In this document: positions 47,423 to 56,231 of the stretch, one piece after another
Numbering within the stretch: the first letter of the stretch is position 1
Layout of the letters: the number at the start of each line of letters is the position of its first letter
Assembly: GCA_020723665.1 (NCBI GenBank)
Contig: DYIL01000011.1
Coordinates: 1 to 64,000 of the forward strand
DNA from: Methyloversatilis universalis
Lineage (GTDB): Bacteria > Pseudomonadota > Gammaproteobacteria > Methylococcales > Methylococcaceae
DNA: 64,000 bases
Direction of reading: 5' to 3'
Notes under the pieces: generated by a model
Databases searched by the model: none
What the model saw: only the letters and a program-made list of their open reading frames with translations
Told to the model about the DNA's origin: nothing
Program-made: the position numbers and the translations under genes

Positions 47423-49056
47423 ATCGGGAAAGCCTGGAGTTCGACGTCGTCATCGTCGGGGCCGGCCCCGCGGGACTGTCCGCCGCCTGCCGATTGATGC
47501 AACTGGCCAATGAAGCCGGAAAGTCGCTCAGGGTGTGCGTCGTCGAAAAGGGTGCCGAGATCGGCGCCCATATCATTTCCGGCGCCGTGTTCGAGCCGAC
47601 GGCTTTGAACGAGCTGTTCCCAAATTGGAAAGAGCAGGGCGCGCCCGTCACCGTACCTGTAGAAAACGACGAACTGCATTACCTCCTCAGCGAAAGACGC
47701 TCGATCAAAGCGCCCGGTTTTCTGATACCGAAACCGATGCGCAACGAGGGCAATTACGTGATCAGCCTGGGCCGCTTGTGCCGATGGCTCGCGGAACGGG
47801 CCGAAGCTCTCGGAGCCGAGATATTCACCGGCTTCGCCGCGGCGGATGTGCTGTATGACGACGCGGGCGCAGTAGCCGGCGTGGTCACGGGCGACATGGG
47901 CGTCGCCAGGGACGGCTCGAAGAAGCCGAACTATCAGCCCGGCGTGGAACTGCTCGCGCCCTACACGATTTTCGCCGAAGGCTGCCGCGGACATTTGGGC
48001 AAGCGGCTGATGGAGCGGTTCAAGCTGCGGCAGGAGGCCGATCCGCAGCATTACGGCATCGGCATCAAGGAAATCTGGCGCATCGATCCGTCGCACCACC
48101 GGTTGGGGCACGTGATCCATACGCTGGGCTGGCCTTTGGACAACGAAACGGAAGGCGGCGGCTTCGTTTACCACGATGAAGGCGGCTTGGTTTCGCTCGG
48201 TCTGATCGTGGCTTTGAATTACCGTAATCCTTATTTGAATCCTTTCAACGAGATGCAGCGTTGGAAGCATCATCCGGTGGTACGCCGGTTTCTCGAAGGC
48301 GGAACCCGTATAGGCTACGGTGCCCGCGCGGTGAACAAGGGCGGCTGGCAGTCGGTGCCCAGGCTCTCTTTTCCGGGGGGCGTGATGGCGGGTTGCGAAG
48401 CCGGGTTTCTCAACCCGGTGAAGATCAAGGGCAATCATACCGCCATGAAGACCGGCATGCTGGCGGCGGAAGCGGTGTTCGAGGCGCTTCAAAAAGGCGG
48501 AGTTCCGGATCTGGACGGCCGTTACCGCCAATCGTGGGTCGATAAGGAATTGTTCCGCGGCCGGAATTTCGGCCCTGCGCTGGCGAAATTCGGAACGCTG
48601 ATTGGAAGCACGTTCATTTGGATCGATCAGAATATTTTCCGGGGGAAGCTGCCGTTTACCTTGCACAATCGCGTTCCGGATCACGCCACGTTGGATCGAG
48701 CCGCCAACAGCCGTGAGATCGATTATTCGAAGCCCGACGGCGTGCTGAGCTTCGACAGGCTCTCCTCGGTTTATCTATCCAATACCAATCACGAGGAAGA
48801 CCAGCCCTGCCACCTGGTTTTGACCGATCCGTCCATTCCGATTGCGCAGAATCTGCCCCTATACGACGAGCCGGCTCAGCGTTATTGCCCCGCGGCGGTT
48901 TATGAAATCGTGGAGGCACCGGGGCAGGGGGCCCGATTCCAGATCAACGCGCAGAACTGCGTCCACTGCAAAGTATGCGACATCAAGGATCCGGCGCAAA
49001 ACATCACCTGGGTGCCGCCCGAAGGCGGGGGCGGGCCCAATTACGTGAATATGTGA
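47419..49056 (+). CDS. Electron transfer flavoprotein-ubiquinone oxidoreductase
   Basis: This membrane-associated enzyme passes electrons from reduced ETF to ubiquinone. The 545-residue protein has the FAD loop DVVIVGAGPAGLSAACRL near residue 8, GCEAGFLNPVKIKGNHTAMK near 330 and a C-terminal 4Fe-4S domain with RYCPAAVYE and NCVHCKVCDIKDPAQNI near 515, matching the four cluster cysteines. The start is GTG 47419. Being cotranscribed with etfBA, it gives a complete route from unknown flavin dehydrogenases to quinone; no dehydrogenase is encoded beside it. Confidence 0.96.
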   Translation: MNRESLEFDVVIVGAGPAGLSAACRLMQLANEAGKSLRVCVVEKGAEIGAHIISGAVFEPTALNELFPNWKEQGAPVTVPVENDELHYLLSERRSIKAPGFLIPKPMRNEGNYVISLGRLCRWLAERAEALGAEIFTGFAAADVLYDDAGAVAGVVTGDMGVARDGSKKPNYQPGVELLAPYTIFAEGCRGHLGKRLMERFKLRQEADPQHYGIGIKEIWRIDPSHHRLGHVIHTLGWPLDNETEGGGFVYHDEGGLVSLGLIVALNYRNPYLNPFNEMQRWKHHPVVRRFLEGGTRIGYGARAVNKGGWQSVPRLSFPGGVMAGCEAGFLNPVKIKGNHTAMKTGMLAAEAVFEALQKGGVPDLDGRYRQSWVDKELFRGRNFGPALAKFGTLIGSTFIWIDQNIFRGKLPFTLHNRVPDHATLDRAANSREIDYSKPDGVLSFDRLSSVYLSNTNHEEDQPCHLVLTDPSIPIAQNLPLYDEPAQRYCPAAVYEIVEAPGQGARFQINAQNCVHCKVCDIKDPAQNITWVPPEGGGGPNYVNM

Positions 49057-49066
49057 TGCGGGCGGT

Positions 49067-49954
49067 CTATTGATGCCAGAGGTAATCCGCTGCGAGTCCC
49101 GTAAATACCGCCGCGCCGAACCAATGATTGTTCAAGAATGCCTTGAAGCAGCCGTCGCGATCGCGCTGCCTTATCAGAAATTGCTGGTAGGCGGCCAGCC
49201 CCGTGGCGATCAGGAGTCCCAGGAAATAGGGCATCCCCAGCCCGGATTGCCGTCCCACGGAATAAAGGATCAGCAGCACGAAGACCTGAAGCATCCCGAT
49301 CAGCACCCGATCCATGTCGCCGAACAGGATGGCGGTGGATTTGACGCCGATCTTGAGATCGTCGTCCCGATCCACCATCGCGTACATGGTGTCGTAAACC
49401 AGAGCCCAGAGAATGGTGGCGAAGTAAAGTTCCCAGCCCACCTGGGGAATGCCGCCCGTCTCGGCCGCGAAAGCCATGGGCACCGCCCAGCCGAAGGCGA
49501 GCCCCAGGTAGGCTTGCGGAAGATAGGTATAGCGCTTCATGAAAGGGTAGGAGGCGGCGAGGAAAGCGCCGGGAACCGACAGCGCGATCGTGAGCGGGTT
49601 GGTAAGGAGAACCAGTCCGAACGACATGAGGCATAGCACGACGAAAAGCCAAAGCGCTTCCTTGGGCGTCACCAACCCGGTGGCGATCGGCCGTGATTTT
49701 GTGCGTTTCACGTGGGGATCGAAGTGGCGGTCGGCATAATCGTTGATCACGCAGCCCGCCGCCCGCATCAGCACGACGCCGGTGACGATCACGAAGCTCA
49801 CCAGGACGTCGGGTCTGCCGTTTCCGGCGATCCATAAGGCCCATAGGGCCGGCCAGAGCAGAAGGAAGATGCCGATGGGCTTATCCAGGCGCATCAACCG
49901 CCAGTACAGCTCGAGGCGTTTGCCGGACAGGCCGAAAGTCGATTGGTCGATCAT
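49067..49954 (-). CDS. ubiA: 4-hydroxybenzoate polyprenyltransferase
   Basis: UbiA joins the polyprenyl tail to 4-hydroxybenzoate in the inner membrane, an early step of ubiquinone synthesis. The 295-residue protein has about eight hydrophobic helices and both aspartate motifs: [19 protein letters not shown] near residue 72 and [19 protein letters not shown] near 195. The gene is convergent with the ETF-quinone oxidoreductase, and ubiC lies just upstream on the same strand, separated by a repeat-bearing gap. Confidence 0.96.
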   Translation of the reverse strand: MIDQSTFGLSGKRLELYWRLMRLDKPIGIFLLLWPALWALWIAGNGRPDVLVSFVIVTGVVLMRAAGCVINDYADRHFDPHVKRTKSRPIATGLVTPKEALWLFVVLCLMSFGLVLLTNPLTIALSVPGAFLAASYPFMKRYTYLPQAYLGLAFGWAVPMAFAAETGGIPQVGWELYFATILWALVYDTMYAMVDRDDDLKIGVKSTAILFGDMDRVLIGMLQVFVLLILYSVGRQSGLGMPYFLGLLIATGLAAYQQFLIRQRDRDGCFKAFLNNHWFGAAVFTGLAADYLWHQ

Positions 49955-49971
49955 GGGCTTGCTTCTCGCTT

Positions 49972-50211
49972 CAACCTAGAAACGGCAGTTGGACGTGCCC
50001 GAGTGTGCGGCGGGCGGGGCGGATGGCAAGGCGCGACGACGTGGCGGGGTAGTCTCCCGGAAGGAGGAGCAACGCCGCCAGGCGGCTCGCCCGCCGTGCA
50101 ATCGGGTGCGTAGCGGCTTCACCCAAACGGTGAGATCGGTACATGATCGGACACTTACGGTTCATTGGACTTTTCTAATGCATCTAAGCGGTCAACTGCC
50201 GTTTCTAGGTT
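49972..50211. repeat. Inverted pair of the TTCTAGGTT repeat flanking the ubiA-ubiC gap
   Basis: CAACCTAGAAACGGCAGTT at 49972-49990 is the exact reverse complement of AACTGCCGTTTCTAGGTT plus G at 50193-50211. The left copy lies 17 bases upstream of the ubiA start and the right copy is inside the last codons of ubiC. The 200 bases between include CCGCCGTGCAATCGG (50091-50105), also present in the repeat after radA, and GC-rich GGCGGGCGGGGCGG. Confidence 0.65.
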
Positions 50212-50817
50212 TAACAGCGAAGGTAGAAAGAACTCGGCCACTAATAGGTTTCCGTGCGCGATCGCATACATCGACCGCCGGCCCCAGATTCGGTCGGATG
50301 ATTGGGCGATGTCGAAAACACCGGAAAGTTCAGGCCGCCAGTTTTCCTTTTCGACGGCGGCCAATTTCAGCCCCAGCCGCTTCAGGTTCGGGTCGGAGAA
50401 AAGAATCTCTCCCAGCGGGCGGTTGCCCAAAGACGCCAGATGACGCTGAGTGCCCCGGAGAACGCTTGCCGGTATGATGCTGCGCGCCACGACCAAGGGC
50501 TGTTCGCCGCACTGAAGCGCCACCTCGCGCACCAGTGCGGCCCGCGAGAGCCGCAATCTCAGTGTCTGCGATTCTTCGGCAAACGGCCGCAGCCAGCTTT
50601 GCTGCAGCACCCTGACTCGAAAACTGTCGCCGCAAAGGCCGCGAACCCGGCGGGTCAGTGAGCCGGGTTCGAAAAGCCATGAATGGAGCCCGTCGGGAAT
50701 CTCGCTTCGTTGACTGCTACCAAGTTGGAACCAAGCGGGCGCTCGTCTGAAAAGATGACTATGTGTCGTCAAGTTGTTGGTCTCGAAAACAATCGGCGAA
50801 TTGTAAAGCGTTTTCAT
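50155..50817 (-). CDS. ubiC: Chorismate lyase, with an unusual repeat-encoded C-terminus
   Basis: UbiC converts chorismate to 4-hydroxybenzoate and pyruvate, feeding UbiA next door. The 220-residue protein has WLFEPGSLTRRVRGL near residue 48, the product-binding region with REVALQCGEQPLVVARSIIP near 95, then LGNRPLGEILFSDPNL near 130 and the catalytic-site end GNLLVAEFFLPSLL near 188. UbiC proteins normally stop about there. Here NLETAVDRLDALEKSNEP follows, and that tail is encoded by the dispersed repeat that occurs at 11-54 and 49972-49991. The protein seems otherwise intact. The N-terminal 25 residues are also a little longer than usual. Confidence 0.88.
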   Translation of the reverse strand: MKTLYNSPIVFETNNLTTHSHLFRRAPAWFQLGSSQRSEIPDGLHSWLFEPGSLTRRVRGLCGDSFRVRVLQQSWLRPFAEESQTLRLRLSRAALVREVALQCGEQPLVVARSIIPASVLRGTQRHLASLGNRPLGEILFSDPNLKRLGLKLAAVEKENWRPELSGVFDIAQSSDRIWGRRSMYAIAHGNLLVAEFFLPSLLNLETAVDRLDALEKSNEP

Positions 50818-50946
50818 CTTCGGCGTAGGGGCGAATTCATTCGCCGTGATCCGGTTGAGCCGTTTCAGGGCCGCTTATTTGCCTTGCAATTTACGTTTGC
50901 GAGGCGGGTTTCCCGATCCACATCATTTTACCGGGCTGAAAAGGCT

Positions 50947-53031
50947 TTAGGCCCCGGCGTATTGCACCGAATGGCCGACCCAACGCCGTATCAGGCGTTC
51001 GGCGCGATCGGGATAATCCCGTTGCAGAATGGCGGCCGTTTGAGCAACGGCATCCAAGAGGTGTCCGTCGCGCGCCAAGTCGGCGATGCGAAACTGGATT
51101 TGGCCGGTCTGCCGGGTTCCCAGGAGTTCTCCGGGTCCCCGCAGTTCCAGGTCCTTCTCGGCAATGACGAAGCCGTCGTCGGAGTCCCGCAGTATCCCTA
51201 AGCGCTGCCGGGCGGTTTCCGACAGGGGCGGCTGGTACAGCAAGACGCAATGGGCTTCGCCGGGCCCGCGTCCCACCCTGCCGCGCAATTGGTGCAACTG
51301 GGCCAGCCCCAAGCGTTCGGCGTTCTCGATGATCATTAGGCTGGCATTCGGGACGTCCACGCCGACTTCGATCACGGTGGTCGCTACCAGCAAGTCGAAA
51401 CGCCCGTCCTTGAAAGCCAGCATGACGGCTTCCTTTTCGGCGGGCTTCAAACGCCCGTGTATCAAAGCGACGCGCACATCCGGAAGGGCTTCAGTCAACA
51501 CGACCGCGGTTTTTTCCGCTGCTTCGCATTGCAAGGCTTCGGATTCCTCGATCAGCGTGCAAACCCAGTACACCTGCCGGCCCTTGGATACCCAATCGGT
51601 GATGCGAGCGACGATGTCCGCCCGGCGGCCGGTCGGAATGACCACGGTTTTGACCGGCGTTCGTCCGGGCGGCCGCTCGTCGATGACCGAAAGATCGAGA
51701 TCGGCATACCCCAGCATGGCCAAGGTCCGGGGTATCGGTGTGGCGGTCATGATGAGCTGGTGCGGATACAAGCCATCCTGCAGACCTTTTTGGCGCAGCG
51801 CCAGCCGCTGATGGACGCCGAATCGGTGTTGTTCGTCGATGATGATGAGCCCTAAGCGGTGAAATGCCACCTGTTCCTGAAATAGGGCATGGGTGCCGAT
51901 GACGATGCCGGCTGCGCCGCGCCCGATGGCGTCGAGCTCAGCTTTTCGGGCTTCGCCCTTGAGGCGTCCGGACAAGAAGGCGATCTGCACGCCGAAGGGT
52001 TCGAGCCACTGCCGAAAGCTGCGGAAATGCTGTTCGGCTAGCAGTTCCGTCGGGGCCATGATGCCCACCTGGTAATTGGACGACAATGCGGTCAGCGCAG
52101 CATAGGCCGCGACGACCGTCTTACCCGAGCCGACGTCACCCTGAACCAGCCGCATCATGGGGCGATCAGAGCACAAATCGGCTTCGATTTCGGCGATCAC
52201 GCGCTTTTGAGCGCCGGTCAGAGAGAACGGCAGGCTGCGCAGAAACCGGTCCGCCGCCTCCCGATCGATCCCCATAACCGGGGCGCGATGAGCCTGCATT
52301 TTGGCCCTGAAGCGACCGAGGCTCAGATGATGGCTAAGCAGTTCTTCGAAGGCGAGGCGCGAACGGGCGGCGGTTAGCGTCGGCGATGTTTCGCTGCAGC
52401 CAGCAGGCGGCTGGTGCAGGAGCCGGAGAGCATCCTGAAGCCGTAAGCGATTCCCTGCGGGGATCAGAGGCTCGGGCAACAAATCGGGAAGCCGGGTTTC
52501 GTCCGCCATGGACAAGGCTTGCGCGGCCAACCGGCGAATGGCTTTCTGATGGATGCCTTCCGTCAGGGGATAAACCGGCGTCAGCGCTTGCTCCGCAACA
52601 TCGGTTTCGGTAGGGTCGATCAGCTTGTAATCGGGATGGGTCATTTCGAGACCCGCATAACCTGTCCGCACTTCGCCGTAACAGCCGAGTCTCCTGCCTC
52701 TGGTTAGTTGCTCGCGCTGCTTGGCCGTGTAGTGAAAGAACCGCAGGTCGAGAAAACCGGTGCCGTCGCCGATCCGGACAATCAGCGAACGGCGGCCCGT
52801 GGGAAGAATCTCCGCAAGTTCGATCCGGCCTTCCACCAGCGCATGATCGCCGGGTTTCAGCTGACCGATCGGCGTGACATCAGTCCGGTCCTCGTAACGC
52901 AGCGGCAGATGGAAAAGCAGATCGCCGACGGTCGAGATGCCGAGCTTTTCCAGCCGCTTGAGCATCTGCGCCCCGGCGCCCTTGAGAACGGATACCGGAA
53001 GCTCGTCGAGAGAACGGTCTTGCGAAGCCAA
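50947..53031 (-). CDS. recG: ATP-dependent DNA helicase RecG
   Basis: RecG remodels stalled replication forks and Holliday junctions. The 694-residue protein has the N-terminal wedge/OB domain (about 60-170), Walker A in VQGDVGSGKTVVAAYA near residue 300, IIIDEQHRFGVHQR near 398, MTATPIPRTLAM near 430 and the C-terminal motifs LLVATTVIEVGVDVPNA and QLRGRVGRG near 585. All helicase motifs are intact. It ends the rpoZ-spoT-ridA-recG series. Confidence 0.97.
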   Translation of the reverse strand: MASQDRSLDELPVSVLKGAGAQMLKRLEKLGISTVGDLLFHLPLRYEDRTDVTPIGQLKPGDHALVEGRIELAEILPTGRRSLIVRIGDGTGFLDLRFFHYTAKQREQLTRGRRLGCYGEVRTGYAGLEMTHPDYKLIDPTETDVAEQALTPVYPLTEGIHQKAIRRLAAQALSMADETRLPDLLPEPLIPAGNRLRLQDALRLLHQPPAGCSETSPTLTAARSRLAFEELLSHHLSLGRFRAKMQAHRAPVMGIDREAADRFLRSLPFSLTGAQKRVIAEIEADLCSDRPMMRLVQGDVGSGKTVVAAYAALTALSSNYQVGIMAPTELLAEQHFRSFRQWLEPFGVQIAFLSGRLKGEARKAELDAIGRGAAGIVIGTHALFQEQVAFHRLGLIIIDEQHRFGVHQRLALRQKGLQDGLYPHQLIMTATPIPRTLAMLGYADLDLSVIDERPPGRTPVKTVVIPTGRRADIVARITDWVSKGRQVYWVCTLIEESEALQCEAAEKTAVVLTEALPDVRVALIHGRLKPAEKEAVMLAFKDGRFDLLVATTVIEVGVDVPNASLMIIENAERLGLAQLHQLRGRVGRGPGEAHCVLLYQPPLSETARQRLGILRDSDDGFVIAEKDLELRGPGELLGTRQTGQIQFRIADLARDGHLLDAVAQTAAILQRDYPDRAERLIRRWVGHSVQYAGA

Positions 53032-53046
53032 ATAGTCGCGGGGCGC

Positions 53047-53433
53047 CTATTTCGCCACAACCATGATCGCGTCCATCTCCACGCCGGCGCCACGCGGCAA
53101 GGAGGCTACGCCGATGGCGGCGCGGGCCGGGTAGGGCTCGGCGAAATAGTCCGCCATGATTTCGTTCACTAGCGGGAAATGGGCGAGATCGGTCAGGAAC
53201 ACGTTGAGTTTGACGACATCCCGGAGGCTGCCCCCGGCGGCCTCGGCCACGGCCTTGAGATTGTCGAACACGCGTCGGATCTGCGCGTCCATGCCGCCCA
53301 CGACCAGGGTCATGGTGGCTGGATCGAGCGGAATCTGCCCGGACAGATAAACCGTGTCGCCGACTTTCACGGCCTGGGAATAGGTGCCGATCGCCTTGGG
53401 AGCCGTGTCAGTCTGAATAATGTGTTTTTCCAT
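53047..53433 (-). CDS. ridA: RidA family 2-iminobutanoate/2-iminopropanoate deaminase
   Basis: RidA hydrolyses reactive enamine/imine intermediates such as 2-aminoacrylate. The 128-residue protein has [25 protein letters not shown] near residue 17 (split by the fold's first strands) and the C-terminal [23 protein letters not shown], with the catalytic arginine of the PARAA motif. The start overlaps the end of spoT by 26 bases, so the two are probably translated from one message. Confidence 0.95.
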   Translation of the reverse strand: MEKHIIQTDTAPKAIGTYSQAVKVGDTVYLSGQIPLDPATMTLVVGGMDAQIRRVFDNLKAVAEAAGGSLRDVVKLNVFLTDLAHFPLVNEIMADYFAEPYPARAAIGVASLPRGAGVEMDAIMVVAK

Positions 53434-55624
53434 GATTTTGTTTCTTTCTGAGTTCCGATTTTACGCGGGAAATTTTCAAAACGACCGATAATTTTCTCAA
53501 TTCTCGCATGACCGAGGCGAGATGCACGCGGTCCTTGACCATCAAGGTGATGACGTCGGTGGAGATCTGGCTGTCCTGATTGGTAATTTGGACGTTCTCG
53601 ATGTTGGCGCGCATGCGGGAGATGGTGGAAGCGACTTTCGCCAGGGTACCCACCTGGTTCATCAATTCGAGGCGGATGACCGCCGGGAAATCGCCGCTGG
53701 CTTGCTTGTCCCAGTCGACGTCCAGCCAGTTCATGTGTTTTTTTCGAAGTTCCGAGACGTTCTTGCACTCGCTGAGGTGGACGACGATGCCTTTGCCCGG
53801 ATTGAAAAATCCGACGATGGGATCGCCCGGTATCGGGCGGCAGCATTTGGCCAGGTTGACCACCATGCCCTCCGTGCCTTTGATGATGAGTGGCGACAGC
53901 GCGGGCACCTTTTCCTCTTTGATTCCTGCGTCCGACGCGGCGTCGGCCTGAACGATTTGACGGACGACCAAGAAAGGTAAGCGGTTGCCTAGCCCGATAT
54001 CCTCCAGCAAGGCGTCGAAAGAAGGCAGTTCGAGCGCCTTGAGCAGTTCGTCGATGCGTTCCTTCGGAATATCCTCGAAACGCATGTTTTGGGCGTTGAA
54101 TTCCTTTTCCAGCAGGCGCTTGCCCAGGGCGACCGCCTCTTGTTTCTTGAAGTTTCTGAGATAGCTGCGGATGGCGGCGCGCGCTTTCGCGGTAACGACG
54201 AAATTGAGCCACAGCGGATTGGGGCGGGCCCAGGGCGCCGTGATGATCTCCACGGTCTGGCCGTTCTCGAGAACGGTCTGGAGCGGCGCGAGCATGCGGT
54301 CGATTCGGGCGGACACGCAAGTGTTGCCGATGTCGGTATGTACGGCGTAAGCGAAGTCGACGATGGTCGCGCCGCGGGGAAGCTTGGTGATCTTGCCCTT
54401 GGGCGTGAACACGTAAACTTCCTGCTGGAACAGGTCCACCTTCAGGTTGTCCAGGAATTCCATCGAGTCGCCGGCGCTTTTCTGGATTTCCAGAAGATCT
54501 CTCAGCCATTCGTGAGCACGGGCCTGACTGGTGGATATCTCTTCGTGCTCGCTCTTGTACAGCCAGTGAGCCGCGATGCCGGACTCGGCCAGATGGTGCA
54601 TGGCGCGGGTGCGGATCTGGATTTCCAGCGGCTGGCCGTAAGGTCCGACCAGCACCGTGTGCAGAGACTGATAGCCGTTGGCCTTGGGTACCGCGATGTA
54701 ATCCTTGAAGCGGCCCGGCACCGGTTTATAGAGGTTGTGGACTATCCCTAAGGCACGGTAACAGTCGTCCACCTGGTCCGCGACGATGCGGAAGGCATAA
54801 ACGTCGTAGACGCCGGAGAAGGATACGTGCTTGGTGCGCATCTTCTGATACAGACTGTACAGATGCTTCTCCCGTCCGATCACTTCGCAATTGACCAGTC
54901 CCGCGTCGTGCAATCGTTTGGTGATGGCCGACTCGATGACTGCCACCACTTCCTTGCGATTGCCGCGCGCCTTCTTTACCGATTGCTCCAGCACGCGGTA
55001 GCGCATCGGATACATCGCGGCGAATCCCAGTTCCTCCAGTTCGAGGCGCATTTCGTTCATGCCGAGGCGATTGGCGATCGGCGCGTAGATGTCCAGGGTC
55101 TCGCGGGCGATACGCCGGCGCCGCGTCGGCGACATTATCCCCAGGGTGCGCATGTTGTGGAGCCGGTCCGCCAGTTTGACCATGATGACGCGGAGGTCCT
55201 TGACCATCGCGAGCACCATCTTCCGTACATTCTGGGCCTGCGCCTCGGCCCTGGATTTGCAATCGAGCTGGGTGAGCTTGCTGACCCCGTCGACCAGTTC
55301 GGCGACTTCGTCTCCGAATTGTTCGCGCAACTGTTCCTTGGTGACAGGGGTGTCTTCGATGACATCGTGCAGGATGGCCGCCATGATGCCTTTCGCGTCC
55401 ATGCGCATTTCCGCGAGAATGATGGCGACGGACAGCGGATGACAAACGTACGGTTCTCCGGTCAGCCGAAATTGACCTTCGTGGGCGGAAAGAGCGAGCT
55501 GATAGGCGCGGTATATCTCGTCGACCTGAGCGCTGTCGAGATAGGTCGAGACCAGGCTGCAAAGCCGCCGAATGAGCTTCTCATTCGGCAGTTCGGTGAC
55601 TTCTTTCGGAAGCAGCTGGTTCAT
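53408..55624 (-). CDS. spoT: Bifunctional (p)ppGpp synthetase/hydrolase
   Basis: SpoT makes and degrades the alarmone (p)ppGpp. The 738-residue protein starts MNQLLPKEV at ATG 55624; the frame stays open to 55690 without another good start. The HD hydrolase domain has [15 protein letters not shown] and [10 protein letters not shown] near residue 62-80; the synthetase domain has [20 protein letters not shown] near 300 and [16 protein letters not shown] near 330; TGS ([22 protein letters not shown]) follows near 395, and an ACT domain ends the protein. Both enzyme sites look intact. Confidence 0.96.
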   Translation of the reverse strand: MNQLLPKEVTELPNEKLIRRLCSLVSTYLDSAQVDEIYRAYQLALSAHEGQFRLTGEPYVCHPLSVAIILAEMRMDAKGIMAAILHDVIEDTPVTKEQLREQFGDEVAELVDGVSKLTQLDCKSRAEAQAQNVRKMVLAMVKDLRVIMVKLADRLHNMRTLGIMSPTRRRRIARETLDIYAPIANRLGMNEMRLELEELGFAAMYPMRYRVLEQSVKKARGNRKEVVAVIESAITKRLHDAGLVNCEVIGREKHLYSLYQKMRTKHVSFSGVYDVYAFRIVADQVDDCYRALGIVHNLYKPVPGRFKDYIAVPKANGYQSLHTVLVGPYGQPLEIQIRTRAMHHLAESGIAAHWLYKSEHEEISTSQARAHEWLRDLLEIQKSAGDSMEFLDNLKVDLFQQEVYVFTPKGKITKLPRGATIVDFAYAVHTDIGNTCVSARIDRMLAPLQTVLENGQTVEIITAPWARPNPLWLNFVVTAKARAAIRSYLRNFKKQEAVALGKRLLEKEFNAQNMRFEDIPKERIDELLKALELPSFDALLEDIGLGNRLPFLVVRQIVQADAASDAGIKEEKVPALSPLIIKGTEGMVVNLAKCCRPIPGDPIVGFFNPGKGIVVHLSECKNVSELRKKHMNWLDVDWDKQASGDFPAVIRLELMNQVGTLAKVASTISRMRANIENVQITNQDSQISTDVITLMVKDRVHLASVMRELRKLSVVLKISRVKSELRKKQNHGKTHYSD

Positions 55625-55676
55625 GACGCCCCGTGCGCTTAAATCGGCTCCTCGGCATCCAGGGTTTCCGACCGGT

Positions 55677-55970
55677 TTACTCGAAATCATCCTCTTCGAG
55701 GTTGCTCATGCCCGCAGCGTGTGGGTTGGGTGCGGGCGGACGCTCGATGGCGAACCGTTCCTGCTTGGCGGCGGCGGTGAGATAGTCGCGGGTAATCAGG
55801 CCCTGGGCGATTTCCCGAAGCGCTACCACGGTCGCTTTATCGTTTTCCCACGGCACTTTGGCAGCGTCCGGATGACGGGACAGCTCGCGGGCTCTCTTGG
55901 TCGCCAGCAAAACGAGTTGAAAGCGGTTGTCGACGTGCTCTAGACAGTCTTCGACGGTTACTCTTGCCAT
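55677..55970 (-). CDS. rpoZ: DNA-directed RNA polymerase subunit omega
   Basis: Omega helps assemble RNA polymerase and in many bacteria forms part of a ppGpp site, fitting its place ahead of spoT. The 97-residue protein has [20 protein letters not shown], then [14 protein letters not shown] and [12 protein letters not shown], all standard. It ends with an acidic NLEEDDFE. The usual upstream neighbour gmk is not here; the 261 bases upstream hold no gene, only the likely promoter in an AT-rich stretch near 55990-56030. Confidence 0.96.
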   Translation of the reverse strand: MARVTVEDCLEHVDNRFQLVLLATKRARELSRHPDAAKVPWENDKATVVALREIAQGLITRDYLTAAAKQERFAIERPPAPNPHAAGMSNLEEDDFE

Positions 55971-56231
55971 ATGCGATGTATCCTCGATTTACAGTCTGTT
56001 GAATGAAATATCCAATAAAAACAAATAGTTTATGGGGCCTTTTTGCCCAAAAAGCAAGGTCCCTGTGCAGAAGATCCGCGATTCGAAGCGGAACGCGGTT
56101 CGCCTCGAGTTTTGGTCGAAGAGTTCATCATCCAGACCGTCAACACGGCTGGAAGGTTCAGATCGCCGAAAAACAAAGCGCGAAGGACAGCGCCGGCGGC
56201 TCTCCCTCGCGCCGCGGAGTCGAAGAAAAGA

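Noticed and set aside
47236-48684. A 482-codon open frame opposite the ETF-quinone oxidoreductase
   Set aside because: The same reason: it is a shadow of a conserved gene in GC-rich DNA.
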